Of a DNA stretch of 14,422 nt, positions 1 through 7,650 are shown in pieces. Positions within the stretch are counted from its first letter, which is position 1, and each line of letters starts with the position of its first letter. The position numbers and the translations under genes were made by a program. Origin of the DNA: Alphaproteobacteria bacterium (lineage in GTDB: Bacteria; Pseudomonadota; Alphaproteobacteria; Rhodobacterales; Rhodobacteraceae); assembly GCA_003695135.1 (NCBI GenBank), contig RFIR01000085.1, positions 1 through 14,422 of the forward strand, written 5' to 3'. The notes under the pieces were generated by a model. It saw only the letters and a program-made list of their open reading frames with translations. It was not told the origin of the DNA and ran no database searches.

Positions 1-824
1 GGATGAATGGCCAGACCAATTCCATCCTGTGCCATGATCGCCACCCGCCGCGCCTGCGCCTTGTTCAGCGCCGCATCGGTGGCCACCACCACCAGCGTGG
101 TGTTGTGCGGCGTGAACGCATCCCGCAGGCCCTTGGCCGGGGCGGCGAAGGGGTGCGGCGCCTTGCCGGGCAGGCCGAGCCCGCCGAACTCCTCGCCCCA
201 TTCGTGCAGCGCGGCACGGAAGTGCCGCGTGCCCGGGATCAGCACCGAGCCGCGCGGGTTGGTTGCGGCAAGCGCCCCAATGGTCCAGCCATTATCCGGA
301 TCGTGGAGTGATACCGAGCCGAGCCCGCCCTTTACCTCGGCCGTGGTCGCGCCAAGCCCGGCCCCGGCATTGCCGAGCGCGAAATCGGTCGACGCATTGC
401 CAAGCGCCGCCTGCCCGAGCGCGCGATAGGGCAGGGGGCTGCCGGCGGCAGAGGGATCGGCGGCAAGCGGCAGGTCGAACAGGATCGCCGTCGGCACGAT
501 CGGCACGAGCGCATCGAGCAGCGCCAGGCCGATGCGCCGGTCGCGCAGCACCTCCATCACCCCGTCGGCGGCGGCCAGCCCGTAGGCGGAGCCGCCCGAC
601 AGCACCACCGCATGGGCGACCTGGTTGAACGCATCCGGCCCGATGGCGTCGAGCTCCCGCGTGCCGGGGCCGCCGCCGCGCACATCCGCCGCGGCGATGG
701 CCGGCGCCTCGGGCAGAACGACCGTGGTGCCGGAGGCGTATTCCGGCGCCTCGGCATTGCCGACGAGGATCCCCGCCACATCGGTGATCAGGTTGCGCGG
801 ACCGGGGCGGGGGGCGGCCTGCAT
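1..824 (-). CDS. P1 family (DmpA-type) peptidase, C-terminus cut by window edge
   Basis: The first 274 codons of an N-terminal-nucleophile peptidase of the P1/S58 group (L-aminopeptidase D-Ala-esterase, DmpA/BapA fold) are visible, and the frame stays open to the left edge. The motif GNAGAGLGATTAEVKGGLGS ends at Ser170. In this family the chain is cut autocatalytically between Gly and Ser/Thr in K-G-G-(L/I)-G-(S/T), so Ser170 is the expected nucleophile and new N-terminus of the beta chain. An upstream GGSAYGLAAADGVM block (about 77-90) and a downstream TNPRGSV block (188-194) are also typical. Members run to roughly 330-370 residues, so perhaps 50 or more are missing. The ATG overlaps the stop of the broken ghrA as TGATG, so the gene is probably translationally coupled and the last visible member of the mreB operon. 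No signal peptide is seen. The natural substrate cannot be told; members act on N-terminal residues of small or beta-peptides. Confidence 0.88.
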   Translation of the reverse strand, partial: MQAAPRPGPRNLITDVAGILVGNAEAPEYASGTTVVLPEAPAIAAADVRGGGPGTRELDAIGPDAFNQVAHAVVLSGGSAYGLAAADGVMEVLRDRRIGLALLDALVPIVPTAILFDLPLAADPSAAGSPLPYRALGQAALGNASTDFALGNAGAGLGATTAEVKGGLGSVSLHDPDNGWTIGALAATNPRGSVLIPGTRHFRAALHEWGEEFGGLGLPGKAPHPFAAPAKGLRDAFTPHNTTLVVVATDAALNKAQARRVAIMAQDGIGLAIH

Positions 825-1752
825 CAGTAACCTGCCTGCCGGTCGGCCAGATGCAGGAACGGCTCGCCGGCCTCGCCGCGCCGGATGTTCTCGGCGATCA
901 CCGCCGCCGCGGTGTCGTGCCGGGTCTCGGCGGCGATATGCGGGGTCACGGTGACGCGCGGATGGGCCCAGAACGGGTGGTCCTTCGGCAGCGGTTCGGT
1001 GCGGAACACGTCGAGCGTCGCATGCGCGATGTGACCGGCATCGAGCGCGGCGATGAGCGCCGCGTCGTCGATCAGCGTGCCGCGGGCGGGATTGACGATG
1101 CAGGCACCGCGGGGCAGCAGCGCCAGACGGTCGCGGTCCAGCAGGTTTTCCGTCGCGGCCGTCTGCGGCAGCAGCAGCACCAGGATTTCGGCCTGACGCA
1201 GTACCTTCTCCAGACCCTCCTCGCCGCAGTGACAGTTGACGCCGGGCAGATCCCGCTGCGACCGGCTCCAGCCCCAGATGCGGAATTTCAGCCGCGCCAG
1301 CGCCTCGGCACAGGCCGCACCCAGCGCGCCGAGACCCAGGATGCCGACCCGGCGCTCGCGTGCCAGCGGCGGGGCGACCGGATCCCAGATCCCCTCCCGG
1401 TTCAGGATGTGGCGGTCGAGACCGAGATGATAGCGCAGCACATGGCCGGTGACATATTCGACCATCCCCTCGCGCAGGCCGGGATCGACCATGCGCGTGA
1501 GCGGCACCGTCAGGGTCGGGTTCCCGATCACCCCCTCCACCCGGCCCACAGGCTCAGCACCGCCTTCAGCCCGGGAAGAACGGAAAAATCCTGCCACGGC
1601 CCCTTCGGCGAATGGATGACGTAATCGACCGGCCCGCCATCGGGCTCGGCGATCAGTTCGACATCGAGCCCGGCTTCGGCGAAGGCCGTGCGCAGCGCAT
1701 CGTGCCAGCCTGCGACCTGATCGGCGGGAACATCGAGAAGCGCGCGCGGCAT
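824..1752 (-). pseudogene. ghrA: glyoxylate/hydroxypyruvate reductase A, frameshifted
   Basis: This is a D-2-hydroxyacid dehydrogenase of the GhrA type, which reduces glyoxylate and hydroxypyruvate to glycolate and glycerate with NAD(P)H in the cytoplasm. Read straight from the ATG at 1752, five bases after the rodA stop, it ends after 74 codons at the TGA at 1528-1530. Restoring one G in the run at 1540-1542 gives an unbroken 309-residue protein; E. coli GhrA has about 312. In the restored numbering the catalytic half has the nucleotide-binding G140-L-G-A-L-G145, R224 in NPARG, E253 in RTEPLP and H272 in PHIAAETR, matching the Arg/Glu/His set of the family. The rest is undamaged, which argues for a recent lesion or a sequencing error. 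The restored stop overlaps the next ATG (TGATG). No alternative start near 1527 is obvious, so the downstream half probably could not work alone, as it lacks part of the substrate domain. Confidence 0.87.
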
Positions 1753-1757
1753 GGCGA

Positions 1758-2897
1758 TCACCTCGGCTTGTGGACATGGGCGGACTGCACCAGCCCGAAC
1801 GCGCCCATCAGCACCAGCATGGCCGAGCCGCCATAGGAGACCAGCGGCAGCGGCACGCCGACCACGGGGGCGAGCCCCATCACCATGGCCATGTTGATGG
1901 CGAAATAGAGAAAGAAGGTCGAGGCGATACCGCCTGTCAGCAGGGCGCCATAGCGGTTGCGGTTGCTGATGGCCGAGGCGATGCAGAACACCAGGATCAG
2001 CACGTAAAGCCCCAGGAGCGACAGCGAGCCGACGAAGCCGAATTCTTCCGACAGGGTGGTGAAGATGAAATCGGTATGTTTCTCGGGCAGGAAGTTCAGC
2101 CGGCTCTGCGTGCCCTGCATGAAGCCGCGCCCGGTCAGACCGCCCGAGCCCATGGCGATGGTCGACTGGGTGATGTGATAGCCCGCGCCCAGCGGATCGG
2201 AGGAGGGGTCGAGAAAGGTCTCGATGCGCTTGAACTGATAGTCGCGCAACAGCTGCCAGCTGGTGCCGTGCGAGAGCAGGACGGTGAAGATGACGGCGAA
2301 GCCGGCCAGCGCGGCGGCGGCGAAATACCACAGGCTGACCCCGGCCAGGAACATCACCATCGCAGCGCCCGCCAGCAAGAGCAGCGCCGTGCCGAGATCG
2401 GGCTGTACGAGTACCAGAACCACCGGCACCAGTGTCAGGATGACCGGCGCGATCACCCAGATCGGACGCGAGACCAGCTCCGGATCGAGCCAGTCGTAAT
2501 ACCGCGCAAGGATCATCACCAGCGCGATCTTCATCAGCTCCGAAGGCTGCAGCTGGAAGAAGCCGAGATCGATCCAGCGCTGGGCGCCCATGCCGACCGA
2601 ACCCATCAGCTCCACCGCCACCAGAAGGGAGAGCGCGCCGAGATAGGCGAGCACCGACAGCCGCCGCCAGAACCGGATGTTGATCATCGCGATCACAAGC
2701 ATCGCGGCAAAGCCGATGCCGAAGCGGATCATCTGACGCTGCGACCATGGCTGCAGCGAACCGCCGGCGACCGAATAGAGCATCAGGAAGCCGACACCGG
2801 CGATGGCGACCAAGAGCACCGCGATCGCCCAGTGAAAATGCAGGATCTTGGACAGGCCGCTCGGCACGCGCCCTTCTGCGGGATCGTAGAGACTCAT
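1758..2897 (-). CDS. rodA: SEDS peptidoglycan glycosyltransferase of the elongasome
   Basis: RodA polymerises lipid II glycan strands during side-wall growth, in complex with PBP2 (MrdA), in the inner membrane. The 379 residues form about ten hydrophobic segments, the usual SEDS size and layout. Family signatures visible are GAQRWIDLGFFQLQPSELMK (about 104-123), QPDLGTAL (165-172) and PEKHTDFIFT (271-280), whose Asp276 matches the essential periplasmic acidic residue of RodA. A later PVVGVPLPLVSYGGS block near the C-terminus is also diagnostic. RodA is preferred over FtsW because of its direct pairing with mrdA and the mre genes. The ATG overlaps the mrdA stop as ATGA, pointing to coupled translation of the two partners. 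ghrA begins five bases after the stop. Confidence 0.97.
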   Translation of the reverse strand: MSLYDPAEGRVPSGLSKILHFHWAIAVLLVAIAGVGFLMLYSVAGGSLQPWSQRQMIRFGIGFAAMLVIAMINIRFWRRLSVLAYLGALSLLVAVELMGSVGMGAQRWIDLGFFQLQPSELMKIALVMILARYYDWLDPELVSRPIWVIAPVILTLVPVVLVLVQPDLGTALLLLAGAAMVMFLAGVSLWYFAAAALAGFAVIFTVLLSHGTSWQLLRDYQFKRIETFLDPSSDPLGAGYHITQSTIAMGSGGLTGRGFMQGTQSRLNFLPEKHTDFIFTTLSEEFGFVGSLSLLGLYVLILVFCIASAISNRNRYGALLTGGIASTFFLYFAINMAMVMGLAPVVGVPLPLVSYGGSAMLVLMGAFGLVQSAHVHKPR

Positions 2898-4825
2898 GCC
2901 CGGTCCCTCTGCGGTGGCCGCGGCGAGGTCTCGGGCGTGGCGCGGCGCTTGCGAATCTCCGGCCGGACCTTTTCGGGATAGGCCGAAAGCGGCGCCGGCC
3001 CGCCATGGAGCGCGTAGAGCATGATGTCGCGCGCCACCGGTGCGGCCGCCCTGGCGCCGCCGCCGCCGTGCTCGATCACCACCGAGACCGCATAGCGCGG
3101 ATCGGAGACCGGGGCATAGGCAACGAAGAGCGCGTGATCACGCCGCTCCCAGGGCAGATCCTCGTTGCGAAAGATGCCGGCACGCCGCTCGACTTCGGTA
3201 ATCTGACGCACCTGGCTGGTGCCGGTCTTGCCGGACATGGCCAGCGACCGGTCGGCGATTCGCGCGGCATGGGCCGTGCCGCGCCGATGATTGACCGCGG
3301 CGCGCATGCCGTCGCGAATGTATTTCAGATGTTCGCCCGGAATCCCGAGATCGGGCGGCTCGGCCCGGGCGACGGGCACATCGTCGAAGGATTGCACCAG
3401 CCGCGGAACGATTGCCCGGCCGGTGGCCAGCCGCGCGGTCATGATCGCAAGCTGCATCGGCGAGGCGAGCACATAGCCCTGGCCGATGCCGGCATTGACG
3501 CTGTCGCCGATCAGCCACGGGCTGCCGTGGACCCGCTCCTTCCATGCCTTGGTGGGCATCAGCCCCTCGGCGATGGCCGGCAGCGGCAGGGGCGGGCGGC
3601 TGCCGAGGCCCAGCCGCCGGGCCATGGCGGTGATCCGCTCGATGCCGACCCGCTGCGCCATCTCGTAATAATAGACGTCGCAGGATTCGCGCAGGCTGCG
3701 CCTGAGATCGACATGGCCGTGCCCCACACGCTTCCAGCAATGAAACCGCCGATTGCCGATCTTGATGTAGCCGGGGCACCACACCGTCTCGCCCGGCTTG
3801 ACCAGCCCCGCCTCGAGCGCAGCCAGTGCGACCACCATCTTGAAGGTCGAACCCGGCGGATAGGCGCCCGATACCGGCTTGTCGGCCAGCGGCCGGTGCG
3901 GGTCGTTCAGCAGATTCTCCCAGTTCTCGGTGGAAATGCCGAAGACGAACAGGTTGGGGTCGAAGGTCGGTGTCGAAGCCAGCGCCAGGATGGAGCCGTC
4001 GCGCACATCCATCACCACCGCCGAACCGGCTTCGCCGGCCAGCCGGGTCAGCGCATAGCGCTGCAGCGGCAGATCGAGGGTGAGCTGCACGTTCTGCCCC
4101 GCCTTGCCCTCGTTGCGGTCGAGCTCGCGCATCACCCGGCCGAGCGAGTTCACCTCGATGCGGCTGATCCCGGCCTGGCCGCGAAGCGCCCGTTCCAGAC
4201 GGCGCTCGACCCCGGTCTTGCCGATCTGGAAGCGCGGGATCTGCAGCAGCGGGTCCGGGGTCGCCTGCCGCTTGAGATCGCGCTCGCTGACCGGTCCGAC
4301 ATAGCCGACCACATGCGCGGTCGCGTCGCCTTCGGGGTAGAAGCGCGTCAGACCCACCTCGGGAATGATGCCCGACAGTACCGGGCTGTTGGCGGCCACG
4401 CGGGCGAAATCCTCCCAGTCCAGACGCTCGGCCACGGTGACGGGGACGAAGGCGCTCTTCTGGCTGACCTCCTTCAGCACGCGGCTGCGCTGGGCGTCGC
4501 CGATCTCGATGATGCGGCCCAGCTCGTCCAGCGCCCGTTCCGGGTCGCCGGCCTGCTCGCGGATCAGGACGATGCGGTAATTGGGCCGGTTGACCGCCAG
4601 CGGCCTGCCGGAACGGTCGAAGATCAGTCCGCGCGCCGGCGGGATCAGGCGGATGTTGATGCGATTCTCGTCGGCCAGCAGCCGGTAGCGGTCGGCCTGC
4701 TCGACCTGCAGCTGGTGCATGCGCCAGGCGAGCAGGCCGACCACGCCGAGCTTTGCGCCGAACAGCAGCACCGCCCGGCGGCCGATCCCGGCGCCCTGCC
4801 GGTCCGAATCGCGGATCAGCGCCAT
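2894..4825 (-). CDS. mrdA: penicillin-binding protein 2, elongasome transpeptidase
   Basis: Class B PBP2 cross-links peptidoglycan during rod elongation. It is anchored in the inner membrane with its catalytic domain in the periplasm. The 643-residue product (E. coli 633) has a short cytoplasmic tail, one membrane segment at about 17-35, a pedestal/dimerisation region with R-G-x-I-x-D-R-x-G style sequence (65-73), then the transpeptidase domain. Active-site motifs are S326-T-F-K329, S381-C-D383 and K533-T-G-T. The third residue of the middle motif is Asp where many PBPs have Asn; SxD is a known PBP2 variant. The C-terminal tail after about 620 is short, charged and Pro-rich. The start at 4825 was chosen because it overlaps the mreD stop (TGATG) and gives the family N-terminus; in-frame starts further upstream would add an unrelated Arg/Ala-rich stretch read from mreD DNA. 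The stop overlaps the rodA start. Confidence 0.97.
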   Translation of the reverse strand: MALIRDSDRQGAGIGRRAVLLFGAKLGVVGLLAWRMHQLQVEQADRYRLLADENRINIRLIPPARGLIFDRSGRPLAVNRPNYRIVLIREQAGDPERALDELGRIIEIGDAQRSRVLKEVSQKSAFVPVTVAERLDWEDFARVAANSPVLSGIIPEVGLTRFYPEGDATAHVVGYVGPVSERDLKRQATPDPLLQIPRFQIGKTGVERRLERALRGQAGISRIEVNSLGRVMRELDRNEGKAGQNVQLTLDLPLQRYALTRLAGEAGSAVVMDVRDGSILALASTPTFDPNLFVFGISTENWENLLNDPHRPLADKPVSGAYPPGSTFKMVVALAALEAGLVKPGETVWCPGYIKIGNRRFHCWKRVGHGHVDLRRSLRESCDVYYYEMAQRVGIERITAMARRLGLGSRPPLPLPAIAEGLMPTKAWKERVHGSPWLIGDSVNAGIGQGYVLASPMQLAIMTARLATGRAIVPRLVQSFDDVPVARAEPPDLGIPGEHLKYIRDGMRAAVNHRRGTAHAARIADRSLAMSGKTGTSQVRQITEVERRAGIFRNEDLPWERRDHALFVAYAPVSDPRYAVSVVIEHGGGGARAAAPVARDIMLYALHGGPAPLSAYPEKVRPEIRKRRATPETSPRPPQRDRA

Positions 4826-5349
4826 CAGAAACCGACCTCGACCAGCGGCGGTGCGTGCAGCGGCAGCACCAGGCGCTGGATGAACAGCACCGCCGGATAA
4901 AGCGCTGCCGTCAGCGCCGTATAGCTGAGCACGGCCATGGCCGGCGGCAGCGGGCCGAAACTGATCCAGAGCGCAAGACACTGCATAAGGCTCATAGCGG
5001 TGACGATCAGCGCGGCCAGCAGCCATTCGGCAAGAAACCCGTTGCGCCCCAGCCAGCCGCGCAGCCGGTCCATGAGCTCGGCCGCCGCCAGCAGGCAGAG
5101 CGTGCCGATGCCGAGCGGCGCGCCGCGCAGCAGTTCGGCGCCGAGGCTGACGGCCAGCAGCAGCGGCAGCGGCACCGCCTCGGGGCGGCGGATCATCCAG
5201 CCAAGCAGCACCAGCGTCACCAGATCGGGCATGGGCAGCGCCGCCGGCGCCAGCCCGGCCGGGGCCAGCGACAGCAGCAGGCAGAGCGCCGAGACCGCCA
5301 CCACGGCAAGACGCAGGAGGGAAAGGACGAGAAGGCTTTGCCGTTCCAT
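4825..5349 (-). CDS. mreD: rod shape-determining membrane protein
   Basis: MreD is a small integral membrane protein of the elongasome that works with MreC to control RodA-PBP2 activity. The 174-residue product (E. coli about 162) is mostly hydrophobic, with about five or six predicted membrane spans (roughly 6-28, 41-55, 60-75, 78-93, 105-129 and 138-158). Short charged turns such as WMIRRPE and MDRLRGWLGRNG separate the spans. Primary sequence is poorly conserved in this family, so the call rests on size, topology and position between mreC and mrdA, which is strong. The ATG lies one base after the mreC TGA, and the stop overlaps the mrdA ATG, so all three are likely translated in a coupled way. 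Confidence 0.93.
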   Translation of the reverse strand: MERQSLLVLSLLRLAVVAVSALCLLLSLAPAGLAPAALPMPDLVTLVLLGWMIRRPEAVPLPLLLAVSLGAELLRGAPLGIGTLCLLAAAELMDRLRGWLGRNGFLAEWLLAALIVTAMSLMQCLALWISFGPLPPAMAVLSYTALTAALYPAVLFIQRLVLPLHAPPLVEVGF

Positions 5350-5350
5350 C

Positions 5351-6271
5351 TCAGCGCATCTCCGGCGCGATATCGGGGTCGGCGGCGATGGCCGGGGGCC
5401 GGCGGCTGGTCGGGGTGATCAGCGATCCGGGTCCCTCGATGGCCGGCACCGGGGCCGGGCGCAGGACACGGACGAATTCCAGCCGGCCGAAATCGGCCGC
5501 CAGCCGCACGCCGAGGCCGCCCGAGGGCAGCACGATCACCTCGCCCAGCAGCAGGTCCGGCGGCAGGACCGCACCATCGCCCGAGGTCACCACCCGGTCA
5601 CCGGGGCGGATCTGGCCCGGTGCCTCGAGGAATTCCAGCCGCAGGACCTGGCTGTTGTCGCCGACCACGATCGCCCGCCTGCCCGAGGGTTTCAGCAGCA
5701 CCGGCACCCGGCTGTTGGCATCGGTGAGGAAGATCACCCGCGCCGTCGACATCCCGACGCCCGAGATGCGGCCGATCAGCCCCAGCCCGTCCAGCACCGC
5801 CGCGCCGTCGCGCACCCCGTCGCGCTGGCCGATATTGATCAGCGCCGACTGGCGGAACGGTCCGCCGGAATCGGCCAGCACCTCGGCGGTGGTGAAGGTG
5901 TGGCGCGGCGAGATATGCACGTTGTTCAGCGCCCTGAGCCTTGCGTTTTCCTGCTCCAGCTGAAGCGCCGCCTCGCGCCAGCCGCGCAGGCGCTGCAGCT
6001 CGCGGCGCAGCTCCTCGTTCTGTTCGTAGACGCGGGTGTAGGACTGGAAATCGGCGATCATGGCGCTGATGCCGGCTATGGGACGCGCGGTCCATTCCAG
6101 CCCGGGCATCAGGCGGTCGGCCAGCGCCATGCGGATGCGTTCCACCCGCGGGCTGTCGATGCGCCACAGGACAAAGACGGCCAGACAGCCCAGCACTGCC
6201 GCGCCCAGGAACACCTGGCGCAGCGTCCTGCCAAGGCTGGGAACGCTGTCTTGCCGGACTGCCACCATCAT
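5351..6271 (-). CDS. mreC: rod shape-determining protein, periplasmic scaffold
   Basis: MreC is a bitopic inner-membrane protein whose periplasmic part self-associates and switches PBP2-RodA on. The 306 residues show one N-terminal membrane segment (about 19-37) and the RIDSPR stretch typical just after it. A heptad-like charged coiled coil follows at about 78-116, then two beta-barrel domains containing VLADSGGPFRQSALINIGQRDGV-type and GDRVVTSGDG (224-233) sequences. The tail from about 272 is Pro/Ala-rich and probably disordered. Two adjacent ATGs (6271 and 6268) and a GTG at 6265 compete. A GGGAG sits directly against the first ATG, so the second or third codon has better Shine-Dalgarno spacing and the true product may be one to three residues shorter. 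The gap to mreB is 24 bases. Confidence 0.95.
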   Translation of the reverse strand: MMVAVRQDSVPSLGRTLRQVFLGAAVLGCLAVFVLWRIDSPRVERIRMALADRLMPGLEWTARPIAGISAMIADFQSYTRVYEQNEELRRELQRLRGWREAALQLEQENARLRALNNVHISPRHTFTTAEVLADSGGPFRQSALINIGQRDGVRDGAAVLDGLGLIGRISGVGMSTARVIFLTDANSRVPVLLKPSGRRAIVVGDNSQVLRLEFLEAPGQIRPGDRVVTSGDGAVLPPDLLLGEVIVLPSGGLGVRLAADFGRLEFVRVLRPAPVPAIEGPGSLITPTSRRPPAIAADPDIAPEMR

Positions 6272-6295
6272 CTCCCGCCGGCGGGGCGTCTGAAC

Positions 6296-7333
6296 TCAGG
6301 CACCGTAATCGATAGCGTGCACCAGCTGCTTCTCGAATTCCAGCGCCTTTCCGGTCCCCAGCGCCACGCAGTTGAGCGATTCGTCGGCCACCGTGATGGC
6401 CAGCCCCGTCTGTTCGCGCAGCGCCATGTCGAGATCGCCCAGAAGCGCGCCGCCGCCGGTCAGCATCACCCCGCGATCGACGATGTCCGCGGCCAGATCG
6501 GGCGGGGTCGCCTCCAGCGCCGTCATCACCGCCTCGCAGATCTGCTGCACCGTCTCCGACAGCGCCTCGGCCACCTGTACCTGGCTGATCTCGGTCTCCT
6601 TGGGAACGCCGTTCAGAAGGTCGCGGCCGCGGATCTCCATGGTCAGGCCGCGCCCGTCCTCGGGCATGCGGGCCGTGCCGATCGAGGTCTTGATCCGCTC
6701 CGCCGTGGTGTCGCCCACCAGCAGGTTGTGCTGGCGGCGCAGATAGGAAACGATCGCCTCGTCCATGCGGTCGCCGCCGACGCGCACCGAGCGGGCATAG
6801 ACGATGTCGCCGAGGCTGAGCACGGCGACCTCGGTGGTGCCGCCGCCGATATCGACCACCATCGAGCCGGTGGGATCGGTGATCGGCATGCCGGCGCCTA
6901 TGGCCGCGGCGATGGGCTCGTAGATCAGCCCCGCCTTGCGCGCGCCGGCCTTCAGCACCGATTGCAGGATGGCGCGCTTTTCCACCGGTGTCGCGCCATG
7001 CGGCACGCAGACGATCACCTTGGGTTTCGACAGCGTCGAGCCGCGGCGCGCCTTCCTGATGAAGTGCTTGATCATTGCCTCGGCGACGTCGAAATCCGCG
7101 ATCACGCCGTCGCGCATCGGCCGGATCGCCTCGATGGACCCCGGCGTGCGGCCGAGCATCTGCTTGGCATCCTCGCCCACCGCCAGCACTTCCTTGCGGC
7201 CGTTGCGCACGTGATAGGCAACCACCGAGGGTTCGTTCAGCACGATGCCGCGGCCCTTGACATAGACCAGCGTGTTCGCGGTTCCCAGATCGATGGCCAT
7301 GTCCGAGGACAGAAGGCCGGACAGTCCCAGCAT
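6296..7333 (-). CDS. mreB: actin-like rod shape-determining protein
   Basis: MreB is the bacterial actin that polymerises under the inner membrane and directs the elongasome. The 345-residue product has the ATPase motifs in order: DLGTANT (15-21, phosphate 1), DIGGGTTEVA (161-170, phosphate 2) and LTGGGALLGD (291-300, adenosine), with the family block NGVPKE at 241-246. The start at 7333 (MLGLSGLLSSDMAIDLG) is chosen because it gives the usual length, a short hydrophobic membrane-binding N-terminus and a GGGGTAAGA-like ribosome site just upstream. An in-frame ATG at 7384 would add 17 residues not expected in the family and has no good ribosome site. First gene of the elongasome operon, behind a 317 bp gap. 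Confidence 0.97.
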   Translation of the reverse strand: MLGLSGLLSSDMAIDLGTANTLVYVKGRGIVLNEPSVVAYHVRNGRKEVLAVGEDAKQMLGRTPGSIEAIRPMRDGVIADFDVAEAMIKHFIRKARRGSTLSKPKVIVCVPHGATPVEKRAILQSVLKAGARKAGLIYEPIAAAIGAGMPITDPTGSMVVDIGGGTTEVAVLSLGDIVYARSVRVGGDRMDEAIVSYLRRQHNLLVGDTTAERIKTSIGTARMPEDGRGLTMEIRGRDLLNGVPKETEISQVQVAEALSETVQQICEAVMTALEATPPDLAADIVDRGVMLTGGGALLGDLDMALREQTGLAITVADESLNCVALGTGKALEFEKQLVHAIDYGA

Positions 7334-7402
7334 GCGTCTTACCCCAATGAAACCCGGACGGCCGGTCAGGCACCCCATTGCCATGCCGGCATCCGGCCCT
7401 GA

Positions 7403-7431
7403 TTCATATTCGGCTCGGAATGCAAGTTAAA
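7403..7431 (-). promoter_or_regulatory. possible sigma-70-like promoter for the mreB operon
   Basis: On the minus strand TTTAAC (7431-7426) and TATGAA (7408-7403) are separated by 17 bases. They match the -35 and -10 consensus at 3 and 4 of 6 positions. They lie in the only clearly AT-richer stretch of the gap and would give a leader of about 60 bases before the mreB ATG. The match is modest and other placements are possible. Confidence 0.33.
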
Positions 7432-7599
7432 GACCATAAATCGGCCAGATTGCTGCTGGTTGCGGCGATTCAATGTTCGATATCTGCAAGGAATGAATTG
7501 TGCCAGGGTGCCGGCGCGGGGCAATCGGCTGCCCTGTGACCGGTTTCCACGCCGCGAAATGGGCAGTCCGGGAGGGATCCTGGGGGGCGGATTCGATGG

Positions 7600-7624
7600 C
7601 CGGGAGACGGCGCGCGCCTCCCGG
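7600..7624 (-). terminator. hairpin after leuA, terminator-like without a T-run
   Basis: A perfect 7 bp stem, CCGGGAG with CTCCCGG, lies 26 bases after the leuA stop and can extend by a G-T and two G-C pairs around a small GC loop. No run of T follows on the minus strand, so it is not a classic intrinsic terminator. It could protect the 3' end or work with Rho. It is the only strong hairpin found between leuA and mreB. Confidence 0.4.
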
Positions 7625-7650
7625 ACCGGGTGCTGACCGATCGGGCCGGA

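Larger units (their letters stand above)
7334..7650. other. intergenic gap between leuA and mreB, no gene seen
   Basis: This 317 bp gap follows the leuA stop and precedes the mreB ATG on the minus strand. It holds a GC-rich hairpin close to leuA, a relatively AT-rich stretch around 7400-7500 where an mreB promoter would be expected, and otherwise nothing recognisable. Open frames crossing it on the plus strand run into leuA antisense and show no family sequence. Confidence 0.7.

Noticed and set aside
2747..4900. A 717-codon open frame on the plus strand opposite mrdA and rodA
   Set aside because: It is antisense to two clearly real genes, is rich in Arg, His, Gln and Ala as expected from the reverse frame of GC-rich coding DNA, and shows no family motif.
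5598..7373. A 591-codon minus-strand frame overlapping mreB and mreC in another register
   Set aside because: It overlaps MreB and MreC, whose motifs are unambiguous, and its own translation is Arg/Gly/Pro-rich without recognisable domains.
4937..7402. An 821-codon open frame on the plus strand opposite mreD, mreC and mreB
   Set aside because: It is a shadow of conserved genes with low-complexity composition; long antisense frames are common at this GC content.
7415..7445. Possible CtrA box (TTAA-N7-TTAA) upstream of mreB
   Set aside because: TTAA is followed after seven bases by AAAT, which matches the second half at one position only.
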